Source: Beijerinckiaceae bacterium
GTDB lineage: Bacteria > Pseudomonadota > Alphaproteobacteria > Rhizobiales > Beijerinckiaceae
Direction: 5' to 3'
DNA length: 48,537 bases
Assembly: GCA_019753285.1 (NCBI GenBank)
Contig: JAIELD010000039.1
Span: 1-48,537, forward strand
Both the position numbers and the translations under genes were made by a program. The notes below the pieces were generated by a model. That model was not told where the DNA came from and did not search any database. It was given only the letters and a program-made list of their open reading frames with translations. Shown piece by piece: positions 29,486-37,651 of the stretch. The first letter of the stretch is position 1; each line of letters opens with the position of its first letter.

Positions 29486-30406
29486 TCAGGCGCTCCTTGC
29501 CACCAGCTCTGCCGCGATCAGGTCGAGAGCGCCGAAACCGACCGATTTGAATACCGTCACGCCATCGTTGCCCGTTTGTGGCGCGGATCGAAGCAGGTCG
29601 CGCATCTCGCCGAGAATATGCGCCTCGCCAAAGCGCCCTTCGCCCATCGGGATGAGCACATCGCCCGCTTCGTCCAGCGCGGCTTGGCGGTTGTCGACAT
29701 AAAGCCGCGCGGCAGCGACGAGGTCGCTGTCCGCTTCGCGCATGGTCGGCAGATAGGCACCGAAAAGATTGACGTGTGCGCCAGGCGCGACCCAGCCCCT
29801 GCGCAGGATAGGCTCCTGCGCCGCCGTCACGCAGCAGATCACATCGGCCGCGCGCGCCTCTTTCTCGGCGTCGCCTGCATGGTCGACCTCGATGCCGTCG
29901 GACCGCAGGGTGTCCGCGAGACGCGCCGCTTTGTCCGCAGAGCGGCCCCAGAGCGAAATCGACCGCCATGCGCCAAGCGCGCAATGGGAGCGGATCATGG
30001 CCTCGGCGAGCGCGCCGGTGCCCATCACCAGCAGCCTGCCACCCTTGCGGCTGGCCAGCAGGTCGGTCGCAAGCGCGGCGAGCGCCGCCGTCCGGCGCAG
30101 GGTGATTTCCGTGCCGTTCATCACGGCGATCGGCTTGCCATCCCCCCCGTCGATCAGCGTGTAAAGCGCATGGATCATCGGTTCGCCGCGATCGAGATTG
30201 CTGGGAAAAACCGATGTGAGCTTGACGCCGATCAGGCTGCCGATGCGCCAGGACGGCATCACGAGAAGAATGTCCGAGGGCGGCGCGACCGGATGGCTCG
30301 CACGCACGGGCGTCACGATATCGCTCAGGAGGCCGACTCTCAGTGCCTTGACGAGTTCCTCGTAGCCGAGCCGGGCCGCCACGTCTTTCGCATCGAAATG
30401 GAGCAT
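29486..30406 (-). CDS. Ornithine cyclodeaminase/mu-crystallin family imine reductase (Δ1-pyrroline/piperideine-2-carboxylate reductase-like)
   Basis: 306 residues. The family core GVKLTSVFPSN and DGTEITLRRTAAL precedes an NAD(P)-binding site VMGTGALAEAMI. The GTGALA pattern and the WGRS that follows resemble what I know of LhpI-type Δ1-pyrroline-2-carboxylate/Δ1-piperideine-2-carboxylate reductases more than true ornithine cyclodeaminases. The start is the ATG of MLHFDAKDV; the frame continues upstream only as antisense of the neighbouring FAD gene. It diverges from the FAD oxidase-like gene and heads toward the AmaB-like dehydrogenase. Confidence 0.82.
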   Translation of the reverse strand: MLHFDAKDVAARLGYEELVKALRVGLLSDIVTPVRASHPVAPPSDILLVMPSWRIGSLIGVKLTSVFPSNLDRGEPMIHALYTLIDGGDGKPIAVMNGTEITLRRTAALAALATDLLASRKGGRLLVMGTGALAEAMIRSHCALGAWRSISLWGRSADKAARLADTLRSDGIEVDHAGDAEKEARAADVICCVTAAQEPILRRGWVAPGAHVNLFGAYLPTMREADSDLVAAARLYVDNRQAALDEAGDVLIPMGEGRFGEAHILGEMRDLLRSAPQTGNDGVTVFKSVGFGALDLIAAELVARSA

Positions 30407-30541
30407 GAAGGATTCCCTGGAAGATGAGCCGACCCCCGCGATCGGCATTTTTACCGTCTGGCGAGATCGCGCTGAATCGTCGTAGATCAGAAACGGAACC
30501 AGAGCCAGACGCTGAACCAAGGACCGGAACGATAAGCGATC

Positions 30542-31726
30542 ATGACCAAATTCGACACCTATGACGTGGTCATCGCCGGGGGCGCGGTCACCGGCAGCTC
30601 CACGGCATATCATCTTGCAAGCAACCCCGATTTTCGGGGTCGGGTGCTCGTCATCGAGAAGGACCCGACCTATTCGCACTGCGCCACCGCGCTTTCGGCC
30701 GGATCGATCAGGCAGCAGTTTTCGAGCGCGATCAACATCCTGATCTCGCTCCACGGCATCCGGTTTCTGCGCGCGATCGGCGAGACGCTGGAAGTCGATG
30801 GCGTGAAGCCGAATATCGGACTGCATGAGAACGGGTATCTCTTTCTCGCCACCGATGGTGGACAGCCGATCCTGGCCGAGAACCATGAGCTGCAGACGTC
30901 CCTCGGGGCCGATATCGCCTATCACGATCCTGACGCATTGAAGGGCAAATTCCCGTGGCTCAACACGGAGGGCATCGCTGCCGGCGCGCATGGCGTGACG
31001 GGAGAAGGCTGGTTTGACGGCTATGCCCTGATGCAGGCCTTTCGCGCCAAGGCGCGGTCGCTTGGGGTCGAATACGTGACCGGAACGGCGATCGACATCG
31101 AACATGACGGCTCCAAGGTCCATGCCGTTCGGCTGTCCTCCGGCGCGCGCATTGCCTGTGGAGCACTTGTCAACGCTGCCGGCACCGGCGCATCGGCGCT
31201 GGCGGCAAAGGCCGGTGTCGCGCTGCCGATCGCTTCGAAGAAGCGCATGATCTTCATGTTCGACTGCCGCGAGACGCTCGAGCGGTTTCCGCTCCTGATC
31301 GACCCGTCGGGCGTCTATGTCCGCCCGGAAGGGGATGGCTACATTTGCGGCTCCGCGCCACCGGAAGACGCCGACCCCGACAGCGACTCGTTCGAACTCG
31401 AACATGATTTTTTTGAAGACGTGATCTGGCCGACTCTCGCCGCGCGCGTGCCGGCTTTCGAGACCATCAAGATGCGGCGCGGCTGGGCAGGTCATTACGA
31501 CATGAACCTGTTCGACCATAACGTGTTCATCGGGCGCGCGCCGAGCCTGTCGAACTTCTATCTCGCCAACGGCTTCAGCGGTCACGGGCTGCAGCAGTCG
31601 CCGGCGGTCGGACGGGGCTTGAGCGAACTCATCGCCCATGGAGCCTACCGCACGCTCGATCTGTCGCCGCTCGGCTACGATCGCTACCTCAAGAACGAAC
31701 CGCTGATCGAGAAAAACGTGGTCTGA
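30542..31726 (+). CDS. FAD-dependent amino-acid oxidase-like oxidoreductase (DAO family)
   Basis: 394 residues of the D-amino acid oxidase/glycine oxidase fold. The N-terminal dinucleotide motif is VVIAGGAVTGSSTAYHLA, then VIEKD for the ribose. The central ALVNAAGTGASALA and C-terminal GFSGHGLQQSPAVGRGLSEL are FAD contacts typical of DAO and FOXRED1-like proteins. Substrate is not predictable; D- or N-alkylated or cyclic amino acids such as pipecolate are family precedents. It diverges from the imine reductase and converges on the D-threonine-aldolase-like gene 24 nt away. Confidence 0.85.
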   Translation: MTKFDTYDVVIAGGAVTGSSTAYHLASNPDFRGRVLVIEKDPTYSHCATALSAGSIRQQFSSAINILISLHGIRFLRAIGETLEVDGVKPNIGLHENGYLFLATDGGQPILAENHELQTSLGADIAYHDPDALKGKFPWLNTEGIAAGAHGVTGEGWFDGYALMQAFRAKARSLGVEYVTGTAIDIEHDGSKVHAVRLSSGARIACGALVNAAGTGASALAAKAGVALPIASKKRMIFMFDCRETLERFPLLIDPSGVYVRPEGDGYICGSAPPEDADPDSDSFELEHDFFEDVIWPTLAARVPAFETIKMRRGWAGHYDMNLFDHNVFIGRAPSLSNFYLANGFSGHGLQQSPAVGRGLSELIAHGAYRTLDLSPLGYDRYLKNEPLIEKNVV

Positions 31727-31737
31727 TCAAGAACATC

Positions 31738-31763
31738 CCGCCTGTCCTGCTCAGCGCAGGCGG
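31738..31763. terminator. Hairpin at the convergent ends of FAD oxidase-like and DTA-like genes
   Basis: CCGCCTG (31738-31744) pairs with CAGGCGG (31757-31763) over a 12-nt loop, 12 nt after the FAD gene stop and extending into the last codons of the convergent gene. It has no U-tract, so termination activity is uncertain. Confidence 0.3.
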
Positions 31764-32836
31764 CCTCGCGCCGCTACCGGAAGCTCTCCGACGAGTTCAT
31801 CGCCGCGAACGGTCACGTAGGAATCGACCATGTTGGCGACGACGCAGGTGTGGTTGGGAATGACGCGGACGATGTCGCCGACGGCCGGACGCTGATTGCA
31901 GCCGGTGAGATCGAGCATGCCGTGCTCTTCCGCCATACGGGCGATGCGCGCCTGAGGATGCTCCAGGATGAGGCCATACCCATCGAGCCCACCGCCGGTG
32001 TCGGCAGTCAGGGTCTTCGATCCGGCGTCGAGAATGCCGCGCTCGGCGGCGGCGCGGCTCACCACCGTGGTGTAGATCGTCATCGCGCAGTCCACCTGCC
32101 GGGCGACATCGGCGCGCATCATCATGCGGTCGTTGAAAACATAGGTTCCGGCGCGATGCTCCGTGACCCCGGAAATCAGGCCGAGATTGTTGAGATTGGG
32201 CGTACCGCCGGACGTGACCATCCTCACATCGAGGCCGTGTTCGCGCACGCCCGCGATCGCCTGATCGAGAAAACGTTGCGTTTCCATGACCTTGTCTTCC
32301 GGCGGGTAGATCATGAAGCCGGCAAAGGACAAGCCTTTGCGCGCCGCGATCTCGCGGGCGAGCGCCACGGCTTCGGCGGGGGTTTCGACGCCCGCGCGCT
32401 GCCGCCCGGTGTCGCATTCAACGACGACCTCGAGAACGCGTCCGCCGATCTCGGCCGCCAGCGGCAACCCCTCGATCGTCGTCAGGCTGTCCACGGCGAC
32501 GATCATCCGCGCGCGGGCCAGCAACGCACCCAGCCGGCGTACCTTGCCTTCGCCCAGAATGTTGTAGGTGACGAGAATGTCATCGAATCCCGCATCGGCG
32601 AAGACCTCGGCCTCGCCGAGTTTCTGGCAGGTGATTCCGCTCGCGCCGGCCGCCCGCTGCATCGCGGCGATGACCGGACTTTTATGAGTCTTGATATGTG
32701 GACGGTTCCGAATGCCGGCAAGCTCGCACATCGCCTGCAGGCGCGCGATGTTCGCCTCCACGACATCGAGATCGATCACCACGGAGGGCGTGCCGAACTC
32801 GTTGGCGATCGTCGTCTTCAAGCGATCAAAATCCAC
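31751..32836 (-). CDS. D-threonine aldolase / D-serine dehydratase-like PLP enzyme
   Basis: 361 residues of the fold-type III PLP family (alanine racemase-like N-terminal barrel). The PLP lysine is in RPHIKTHKS near residue 50. A late NHTCVV supplies the metal-binding His and Cys used by D-threonine aldolases, D-serine dehydratase and beta-hydroxyaspartate aldolase. Family reactions are retro-aldol or beta-elimination on 3-hydroxy-D-amino acids, needing a divalent metal. The exact substrate is unknown. It lies 47 nt downstream of the SDR gene, so it may be the last gene of the leftward LysR-flanked set. Confidence 0.85.
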   Translation of the reverse strand: MDFDRLKTTIANEFGTPSVVIDLDVVEANIARLQAMCELAGIRNRPHIKTHKSPVIAAMQRAAGASGITCQKLGEAEVFADAGFDDILVTYNILGEGKVRRLGALLARARMIVAVDSLTTIEGLPLAAEIGGRVLEVVVECDTGRQRAGVETPAEAVALAREIAARKGLSFAGFMIYPPEDKVMETQRFLDQAIAGVREHGLDVRMVTSGGTPNLNNLGLISGVTEHRAGTYVFNDRMMMRADVARQVDCAMTIYTTVVSRAAAERGILDAGSKTLTADTGGGLDGYGLILEHPQARIARMAEEHGMLDLTGCNQRPAVGDIVRVIPNHTCVVANMVDSYVTVRGDELVGELPVAARGRLR

Positions 32837-32883
32837 GCGGGCCTCCGGGTCGATGCGAGACCATCTTTAAATCACGCAGCCCC

Positions 32884-33573
32884 TCACCACGGCAATGTCT
32901 TGCCATCGTAATTGATGAAGGCCCCGGTGCTCGCCAGCGTCAGGCGATCGATCACCTGCAGAATGCCGCTTGCGCTCTGCTCGGGCGAAAGATCGGCGCC
33001 AGCCCCGCCCATATCCGTGCGAACCCAGCCTGGATGCATGACGATGGCCGGAATGTTCTCGCGTTTCAGATCGCTCGCGAGGCCCTGCATGATCTTGTTC
33101 ACCGCCGCCTTCGATGCGCGATAGGCGATCCTGTCGGATGCCGCGGACGAGAGCGAGCCCATGGCGGACGAAATGGTGACGATGCGCGGATGATTGGATT
33201 TGCGCAGGTTGGGCAAAAGGGCCTGCGTGACGCGCAGGGGCGCGATGGTGTTCACCGCCAGCGTCTGCGCAAGACCGCCGAAATCCATGTCCAAGGGCGA
33301 CTGCCGATCTGGCCCGATGATGCCGGCATTGTTGATGAGCACGTCGATGGCCCGGCCGGCCAACGATGTCGCGGCAGCCTTGACCGACGCTTCATCGACG
33401 ACGTCGAGCGCGATCGTCTGCAGCCTGCCGGCGGCCTTCGCGGCCAGCGCATCAAGGCTCTGCGCCCCTGCGTCGCGTGCCGCCGCTATCACGCTGTCGC
33501 CGCGCGCCAATGCCTGCCGTGTCAGTTCAAGGCCGATGCCGCGATTGGCGCCCGTGATGAGGAAAGTCGTCAT
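32884..33573 (-). CDS. SDR family oxidoreductase
   Basis: 229-residue short-chain dehydrogenase/reductase. The cofactor motif is TGANRGIGLEL at the N-terminus, and the acidic or Arg patch after beta-2 (AAARD) suggests NADP(H). The NNAG motif is present as LINNAGI. The active site is S in TISSAMGS and YxxxK as YRASK. Similar to C-factor/carbonyl-reductase-like SDRs; substrate unknown. It is 87 nt downstream of the peroxiredoxin-like gene on the same strand. Confidence 0.9.
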   Translation of the reverse strand: MTTFLITGANRGIGLELTRQALARGDSVIAAARDAGAQSLDALAAKAAGRLQTIALDVVDEASVKAAATSLAGRAIDVLINNAGIIGPDRQSPLDMDFGGLAQTLAVNTIAPLRVTQALLPNLRKSNHPRIVTISSAMGSLSSAASDRIAYRASKAAVNKIMQGLASDLKRENIPAIVMHPGWVRTDMGGAGADLSPEQSASGILQVIDRLTLASTGAFINYDGKTLPW

Positions 33574-33660
33574 GCTGCAGGATTCCGTCTGTTGATTATG
33601 GTCAGCGCAGAATAGTAGCAGCCGAACGCCGAATGGATAGAGCGCAGCGGCACAGATGCC

Positions 33661-34329
33661 TCACGAGACCGGCAGCGGCTTCGCCAGACTCGAGAGAACC
33701 TGCAATACGTCACGCGGTTCAAGGCGCTTGCGATAATCCGGCTCGATGAATGCCGCGGCGATCAAGCCGCCCTTGTCGACGACGAAGGTTGCAGGCATGG
33801 GCAGCGCCCATTCCCCATCGCCGTTCCGCTCCGGCAATGCGTGGCCCGCTTTCTCGTAATAAGGCAGCACGGCTTCCGACAATGTAAAGCGAATGCCGAG
33901 CGCGCTAGCGAGCTTCCCGCCAACGTCGGACAGCACCGCGAAGGATAGGCCGTTCTTTTCTGCCGTGGACAACGAATGGTCGGGTAGTTCCGGGGAAATG
34001 GCGACAAGCGCCGCACCATGAGCTTCAATCTCGGGTATCAGCGATTGATAGGCCTTCAGTTCGAGGTTGCAATAAGGGCACCAGCCGCCACGATAAAAGG
34101 TGACGACCGTGGGCCGCTTGCCCATCAGCATCGAAAGATCGAACGGCGCGTTATGGGCGTCGCGCAAATTGGATGTCGCGGGAAAACGGTCGCCGGCCTT
34201 GGCCGAGTGGTCGAGAATGCCCGATCCGCGCAAGGCCTCGATGTCGGTTTCGAATTGCCGGGCGATTGCGTCGCCAACGCGAGCCTCCCAGCTTTGCTGG
34301 AAGGTTTGTGTTTCGTCCCGAAGGCTCAT
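33661..34329 (-). CDS. Peroxiredoxin-like protein (AhpC/TSA family)
   Basis: 222 residues with a thioredoxin fold. The active site is FYRGGWCPYCNLEL, a CxxC in place of the TxxC of typical peroxiredoxins, as seen in the peroxiredoxin-like branch. A helical N-terminal extension of about 60 residues precedes it. Probably reduces peroxides or disulfides; the electron donor is unknown. The start at 34329 has GAGGAG 7 nt upstream. It follows the dehydrogenase gene by 13 nt, so the two are in one operon. Confidence 0.9.
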   Translation of the reverse strand: MSLRDETQTFQQSWEARVGDAIARQFETDIEALRGSGILDHSAKAGDRFPATSNLRDAHNAPFDLSMLMGKRPTVVTFYRGGWCPYCNLELKAYQSLIPEIEAHGAALVAISPELPDHSLSTAEKNGLSFAVLSDVGGKLASALGIRFTLSEAVLPYYEKAGHALPERNGDGEWALPMPATFVVDKGGLIAAAFIEPDYRKRLEPRDVLQVLSSLAKPLPVS

Positions 34330-34342
34330 GATCCGCTCCTCT

Positions 34343-35218
34343 TTAATCGTAAAGCTTTGCAATCTTCGTGATGTTGCCGTCGCCATGGCCCTTGCCTTGC
34401 GCCTCCAGAAACAGTTCGCGCGCCGCGCCTGTCAAAGGCAGTTTCCCGCCCGCTTTGGCGGCGGCTTCACCGACATAGGTCAAGTCCTTGACCATAAGAT
34501 CGATTGGAAACATGACAGGCGTATCATCGGCGGCCATGAGCCGGGCGGCTCCGGCTATGGCAGGGCTTGTGATGGGAAAGCCCGGCAGTGCTTCGACAAT
34601 GCGCGCCGCGTCAATGCCCGACTTCCGCAAAAACGACAGCAATTCGGCGACGCTCGCAAGTTGCGCGGCGAACAACGCGTTAACGGCAAGCTTGAAGGTG
34701 GCGCCCATTCCACGATCGCCCATGTGATGAAAAGCTGTTCCCATCGGTCTCAGAACCGGAAGCGCCTTTTCGACTGCATCAGACGCGCCGCCGATCATGA
34801 AGACGAGTTGCGCGGCATCAGCCTGCGGCCGGGAGCCCGACACCGGCGCATCGACCAGGCTAGCCCCTTGCACCGACACCGCCTGTTCGAGTTCGCCGAC
34901 CCAACCGGGCGTCACGGTGCTGCATTCGATGGCGATAGCGCCGGGACGCAGACCTCGGCACGCTCCATCTGACGCATCGAGCCAGACGGCGCGAGACGCA
35001 CCGTCATCCGTCAGCATCGAAATGACGAAATCGGCCTGCGACGCCGCGAGCCGCGGCGTGGCGGCCGGTTTTGCCCCGGCCGAAACCAATGCCTCGACCG
35101 CAGGTTGCGAGCGGTTCCAGACCGTAACGTCATGGCCCGCCGCTACCAGCTTCAGCGCCATGCGCGATCCCATCGCCCCAAGGCCGAGACATGCGATCGA
35201 CTTGACTTCAGTGCTCAT
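34343..35218 (-). CDS. NAD(P)-dependent beta-hydroxyacid dehydrogenase (3-hydroxyisobutyrate dehydrogenase-like)
   Basis: 291 residues. The Rossmann motif is CLGLGAMGSRMALKL. The substrate-binding signature is SLVDAPVSGSRPQA, and the catalytic Lys is in GATFKLAVNALF. Family members oxidise 3-hydroxyisobutyrate, tartronate semialdehyde or related beta-hydroxyacids, and some reduce imines or succinic semialdehyde. The start at 35218 has GGAGG 6 nt upstream; the frame extends further only as shadow of the next gene. Gaps of 25 nt (upstream) and 13 nt (downstream) place it inside the LysR-divergent operon. Confidence 0.9.
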   Translation of the reverse strand: MSTEVKSIACLGLGAMGSRMALKLVAAGHDVTVWNRSQPAVEALVSAGAKPAATPRLAASQADFVISMLTDDGASRAVWLDASDGACRGLRPGAIAIECSTVTPGWVGELEQAVSVQGASLVDAPVSGSRPQADAAQLVFMIGGASDAVEKALPVLRPMGTAFHHMGDRGMGATFKLAVNALFAAQLASVAELLSFLRKSGIDAARIVEALPGFPITSPAIAGAARLMAADDTPVMFPIDLMVKDLTYVGEAAAKAGGKLPLTGAARELFLEAQGKGHGDGNITKIAKLYD

Positions 35219-35243
35219 CCAACTCCTCCGTCGTGAAATGCGA

Positions 35244-35822
35244 TCAGACCGCCGTGACGCGCTTCGCAGGGGCGGTCCAGGCAAGCGCCGGATCGGCCAT
35301 GAAACTCTCCTTCGGCGTGTGCGACAGATGGTTGGTGTAATTCGAAATCGTCTTTGTGGCGATGATCGTGACGACCTCGAGCACCTGCGCCTTGGTGAAG
35401 CCCGCAGCCAAGAAGGCATCGACCGCTGCGTCGCCCGCAAATCCGCGCTCGCGAACCACGGCCTCGGTGAAGATGCGCAGAGCCTGCAGGCGCGCGTCGG
35501 CAATCGGCTCGCCATTGCGAACGGCAGCGATGGCGCCTTCAGAAAGATGCGCGGCTCGCGCGAGGTAAGTGTGGCCCGAGGTGCAGTATTCGCAGCCATG
35601 GAAAACGTTCACCGCAAGATAGGCGACCTGCTGCTCGGCGGGCGAAAGCGACGAGCGCGATACAAGATTGAACAGCGAAGCATAAGCCTCCAGCGCGATC
35701 GGGCTTTCGGCAAGAATGCCATGCAGGTTGGGCACGAAGCCCCAACCCTTTTCGGTAGCCTGGAGAAGCGGCTTCGAAGCGTCGGGGGCGGTTGTTATGG
35801 TATGTACGTTAAACTCGGTCAT
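35244..35822 (-). CDS. Carboxymuconolactone decarboxylase / AhpD-like protein
   Basis: 192 residues of the AhpD-like superfamily. The CxxC active site is CEYCTSGHTYLAR in a helix, with a conserved His three residues after the second Cys, as in alkylhydroperoxidase AhpD. True muconolactone decarboxylases lack the cysteines, so a redox role is more likely. The start at 35822 has AAGGAG 7 nt upstream. It is the first gene of the leftward set and diverges from lysR. Together with the peroxiredoxin-like gene it suggests response to peroxides or reactive electrophiles. Confidence 0.9.
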   Translation of the reverse strand: MTEFNVHTITTAPDASKPLLQATEKGWGFVPNLHGILAESPIALEAYASLFNLVSRSSLSPAEQQVAYLAVNVFHGCEYCTSGHTYLARAAHLSEGAIAAVRNGEPIADARLQALRIFTEAVVRERGFAGDAAVDAFLAAGFTKAQVLEVVTIIATKTISNYTNHLSHTPKESFMADPALAWTAPAKRVTAV

Positions 35823-35894
35823 GATCGGCTCCTTTGATGGAGCGACCATGCCTCATGCTCAGATCCAGCATAACGCCCGTTGATTGAATTTCAC

Positions 35895-35913
35895 TCATAC
35901 GTATTATGTATGA
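35895..35913. promoter_or_regulatory. LysR-type operator-like palindrome
   Basis: TCATAC (35895-35900) and GTATGA (35908-35913) form a perfect inverted repeat around a 7-nt centre. The inner ATAC-N7-GTAT has the T-N11-A form recognised by LysR-type regulators. It ends at the base before the lysR ATG and 73 nt from the divergent AhpD-like start. Binding by this LysR is inferred from position only. Confidence 0.55.
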
Positions 35914-36831
35914 ATGATCGAATTTCTCGCCGCGTGCCGAACGTTCTCCCGCGTCGTCGAGGCAGGATCGTTCACCGCTGTCGCACGCGAACAGAATACG
36001 ACCCAACCTACGATTTCGAGACAGATCGCCATGCTCGAGGCGCATCTGGGATGTCGCCTTTTTCATCGGACGACGCGCGCGCTGACACTGACCGATGACG
36101 GGCATGTCTTCTACGATCACGCACGCCGGATGGCCGACACAGCCTCCGAAGCCGAGAACGCCGTCGGCCGACGCAAGGGGCGGCCGAGCGGAACTCTTCG
36201 CCTTGCCTGCGCAGCGGTCATGGGCCGGCTGCACATCCTTCCTCGCCTGCCGAAATTTCTCGATGCGTATCCGGATGTCGCTGTCGACGTCGTCCTGGGA
36301 GACGCATTCATCGATCTGGTCGAAGAGCGGATCGACCTCGCAATCCGGGTCGGTGAATTGATGGATCCCAACCTCGTTGCGCGGCGCATCGGCACGACAA
36401 GGCGGCGGCTGCTGGCGACGCCGGGCTATCTTGCTCGTTTCGGCGCGCCAGACAGCCCCGCCGATCTCAAAAAGCATGACTGCGTCATCTATGGCGGCCT
36501 TACGACCGGCGCGACGTGGCGGTTCTCGAACGCAAAAGCAACGCTGGACGTTCAGGTGCGCGGACGCGTGCGGGTCAATACGACCGAAGGCCTTCGCTCC
36601 GCCATCCTCAGCGGCGTCGGTATCGGCGTCGCGCCGAGCTGGCATTTCGTAGACAAGGAGATCGAAACCGGACGCCTCGTTGCGCTTCTGCCGGATTTTG
36701 AACCAAGCCCCCATCCGATCCATGCCGTCTACGCATCACGCCGTTTTGTGTCGCCGGCCGTTCGCGCGATGATCGATTTTCTTGCCGACGAGTTCGCGCG
36801 CGATGCCCAGTTGCGGTCGGAGCCGGGATGA
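35914..36831 (+). CDS. LysR family transcriptional regulator
   Basis: 305 residues. The N-terminal winged helix-turn-helix covers about 1-60 (FSRVVEAGSFTAVAREQN, TQPTISRQIAMLE). The periplasmic-binding-like effector domain spans about 90-300, with the ALTLTDDG hinge. It resembles the PA/AaeR-CrgA-like branch that often controls a divergent operon. The ATG is fixed by the family N-terminus. It probably controls the leftward AhpD-like/HIBADH-like/peroxiredoxin-like/SDR genes and itself. The co-inducer is unknown. Confidence 0.93.
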   Translation: MIEFLAACRTFSRVVEAGSFTAVAREQNTTQPTISRQIAMLEAHLGCRLFHRTTRALTLTDDGHVFYDHARRMADTASEAENAVGRRKGRPSGTLRLACAAVMGRLHILPRLPKFLDAYPDVAVDVVLGDAFIDLVEERIDLAIRVGELMDPNLVARRIGTTRRRLLATPGYLARFGAPDSPADLKKHDCVIYGGLTTGATWRFSNAKATLDVQVRGRVRVNTTEGLRSAILSGVGIGVAPSWHFVDKEIETGRLVALLPDFEPSPHPIHAVYASRRFVSPAVRAMIDFLADEFARDAQLRSEPG

Positions 36832-36889
36832 TCGATGCAGGCATTGAGCTGCCAGCTTCATGTTGCGTTTCCAAGGAAAAAGCTGATAG

Positions 36890-36913
36890 CGTTATATTTA
36901 TACAAATATAGCG
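36890..36913 (+). promoter_or_regulatory. Mo-box (ModE-type operator) candidate
   Basis: CGTTATAT (36890-36897) and ATATAGCG (36906-36913) form a near-perfect palindrome (one mismatch) with an 8-nt centre. This agrees with the CGnTATAT...ATATAnCG form of ModE-binding Mo-boxes. It lies 7 nt before the first gene of an operon that encodes a molbindin. A bound repressor here would cover the promoter or start region. Confidence 0.65.
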
Positions 36914-36920
36914 ATCGATC

Positions 36921-37451
36921 ATGTTTGCACGCGCTTTCCGCCACCCACTGCTTCTCCGCTTTCTGCTTTCGTCGTGGCTGGGCATGCTGGCTCCTCTGCT
37001 GGCGCTCGGCCAGACGGGGTCAACCGCGCCAGCTTTCATCGTGCATTGCGCCAAGGGCGATCTGCCTGTCTCCCACGCTGATCTGCAAAAGCTTGCGTCC
37101 GTGTCGCAGTCGCTCGCCCCGCCTCCAAATTCCGCCGGTCAGGCCCGGTCGATGCGGGGTCCGCTCCTCTGGTCAGTGTTGACTGCCGTCGGCGCAGTCG
37201 ATGAAAGCCGGCATCGCGATCATGTCCGCCTGACCTTGCTCGTCAAGGGCCGGGACGGATATGCGGCCCGGCTCGCGCTGGCCGAAATCTCACCTGAATT
37301 CAATGGCAAGCCGGTCATCGTCGCAACCGGCGCGGGCGATGCGTCCTTTGCCGATGGAGGCGTGAGGCTGGTGGTGCCAGGCGAGGTCCGCGCCGGCCGT
37401 TCAGTGCGGGATGTCGTCGAAATGGTTCTCGAACACGAACAGGAGAGATAG
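36921..37451 (+). CDS. Secreted molybdopterin-binding-domain (SUOX-fold)-like protein
   Basis: 176 residues. The N-terminal export signal (LLLRFLLSSWLGMLAPLLALG) is followed by a domain resembling the oxidoreductase molybdopterin-binding (SUOX) fold. Recognisable parts are the LPVSHADLQKLASV start, GPLLWSVLTAVGA, LLVKGRDGYAARLALAEISP and the RLVVPGEVRAGRSVRDV end. No conserved cysteine ligand for Mo is visible after the signal region except in VHCAKG, so cofactor binding is uncertain. No ribosome-binding site is obvious. It directly precedes mop (stop and start adjacent). Confidence 0.78.
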   Translation: MFARAFRHPLLLRFLLSSWLGMLAPLLALGQTGSTAPAFIVHCAKGDLPVSHADLQKLASVSQSLAPPPNSAGQARSMRGPLLWSVLTAVGAVDESRHRDHVRLTLLVKGRDGYAARLALAEISPEFNGKPVIVATGAGDASFADGGVRLVVPGEVRAGRSVRDVVEMVLEHEQER

Positions 37452-37649
37452 ATGAAGCTCAGCGCGCGCAACGTTCTCAAAGGCAAGGTCGTGAAGGGCG
37501 TGACGACAGCGCACGTCAAGCTTGATGTTGGTGGTACGGTCATCATGGCGTCCATCACCAACGAAGCCATGGACGACCTCGGCATCAAAGCGGGCGATGC
37601 CGCAAGCGCGGTCATCAAGGCGTCTGATGTCATGATCGCGGTCGGCTAA
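37452..37649 (+). CDS. mop: Molbindin, single Mop/TOBE domain
   Basis: 65 residues, exactly one Mop domain: [13 protein letters not shown], then [18 protein letters not shown] and the C-terminal [11 protein letters not shown]. Molbindins form hexamers that store or buffer molybdate in the cytoplasm. The start follows the stop of the SUOX-like gene without a gap, with AGGAG at 37441-37445. TrmO follows after 2 nt. The upstream Mo-box makes molybdate-responsive expression plausible. Confidence 0.95.
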   Translation: MKLSARNVLKGKVVKGVTTAHVKLDVGGTVIMASITNEAMDDLGIKAGDAASAVIKASDVMIAVG

Positions 37650-37651
37650 TC

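Noticed and set aside
30437..30471. CGCGATC/GATCGCG inverted repeat between the imine reductase and FAD genes
   Set aside because: Seven-bp arms of common GATC-containing sequence 21 nt apart are near chance level in this genome.
30407..31639. 411-codon upstream extension of the imine-reductase frame
   Set aside because: The extension is antisense to the FAD oxidoreductase gene. Family similarity starts only at the ATG at 30406.
29486..32836. Beta-hydroxyaspartate cycle, suggested by an OCD-family reductase and a D-threonine-aldolase-family enzyme
   Set aside because: The aspartate-glyoxylate aminotransferase and hydroxyaspartate dehydratase of that cycle are absent, and the OCD-type protein looks closer to cyclic imine reductases. 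Not excluded, but less supported.
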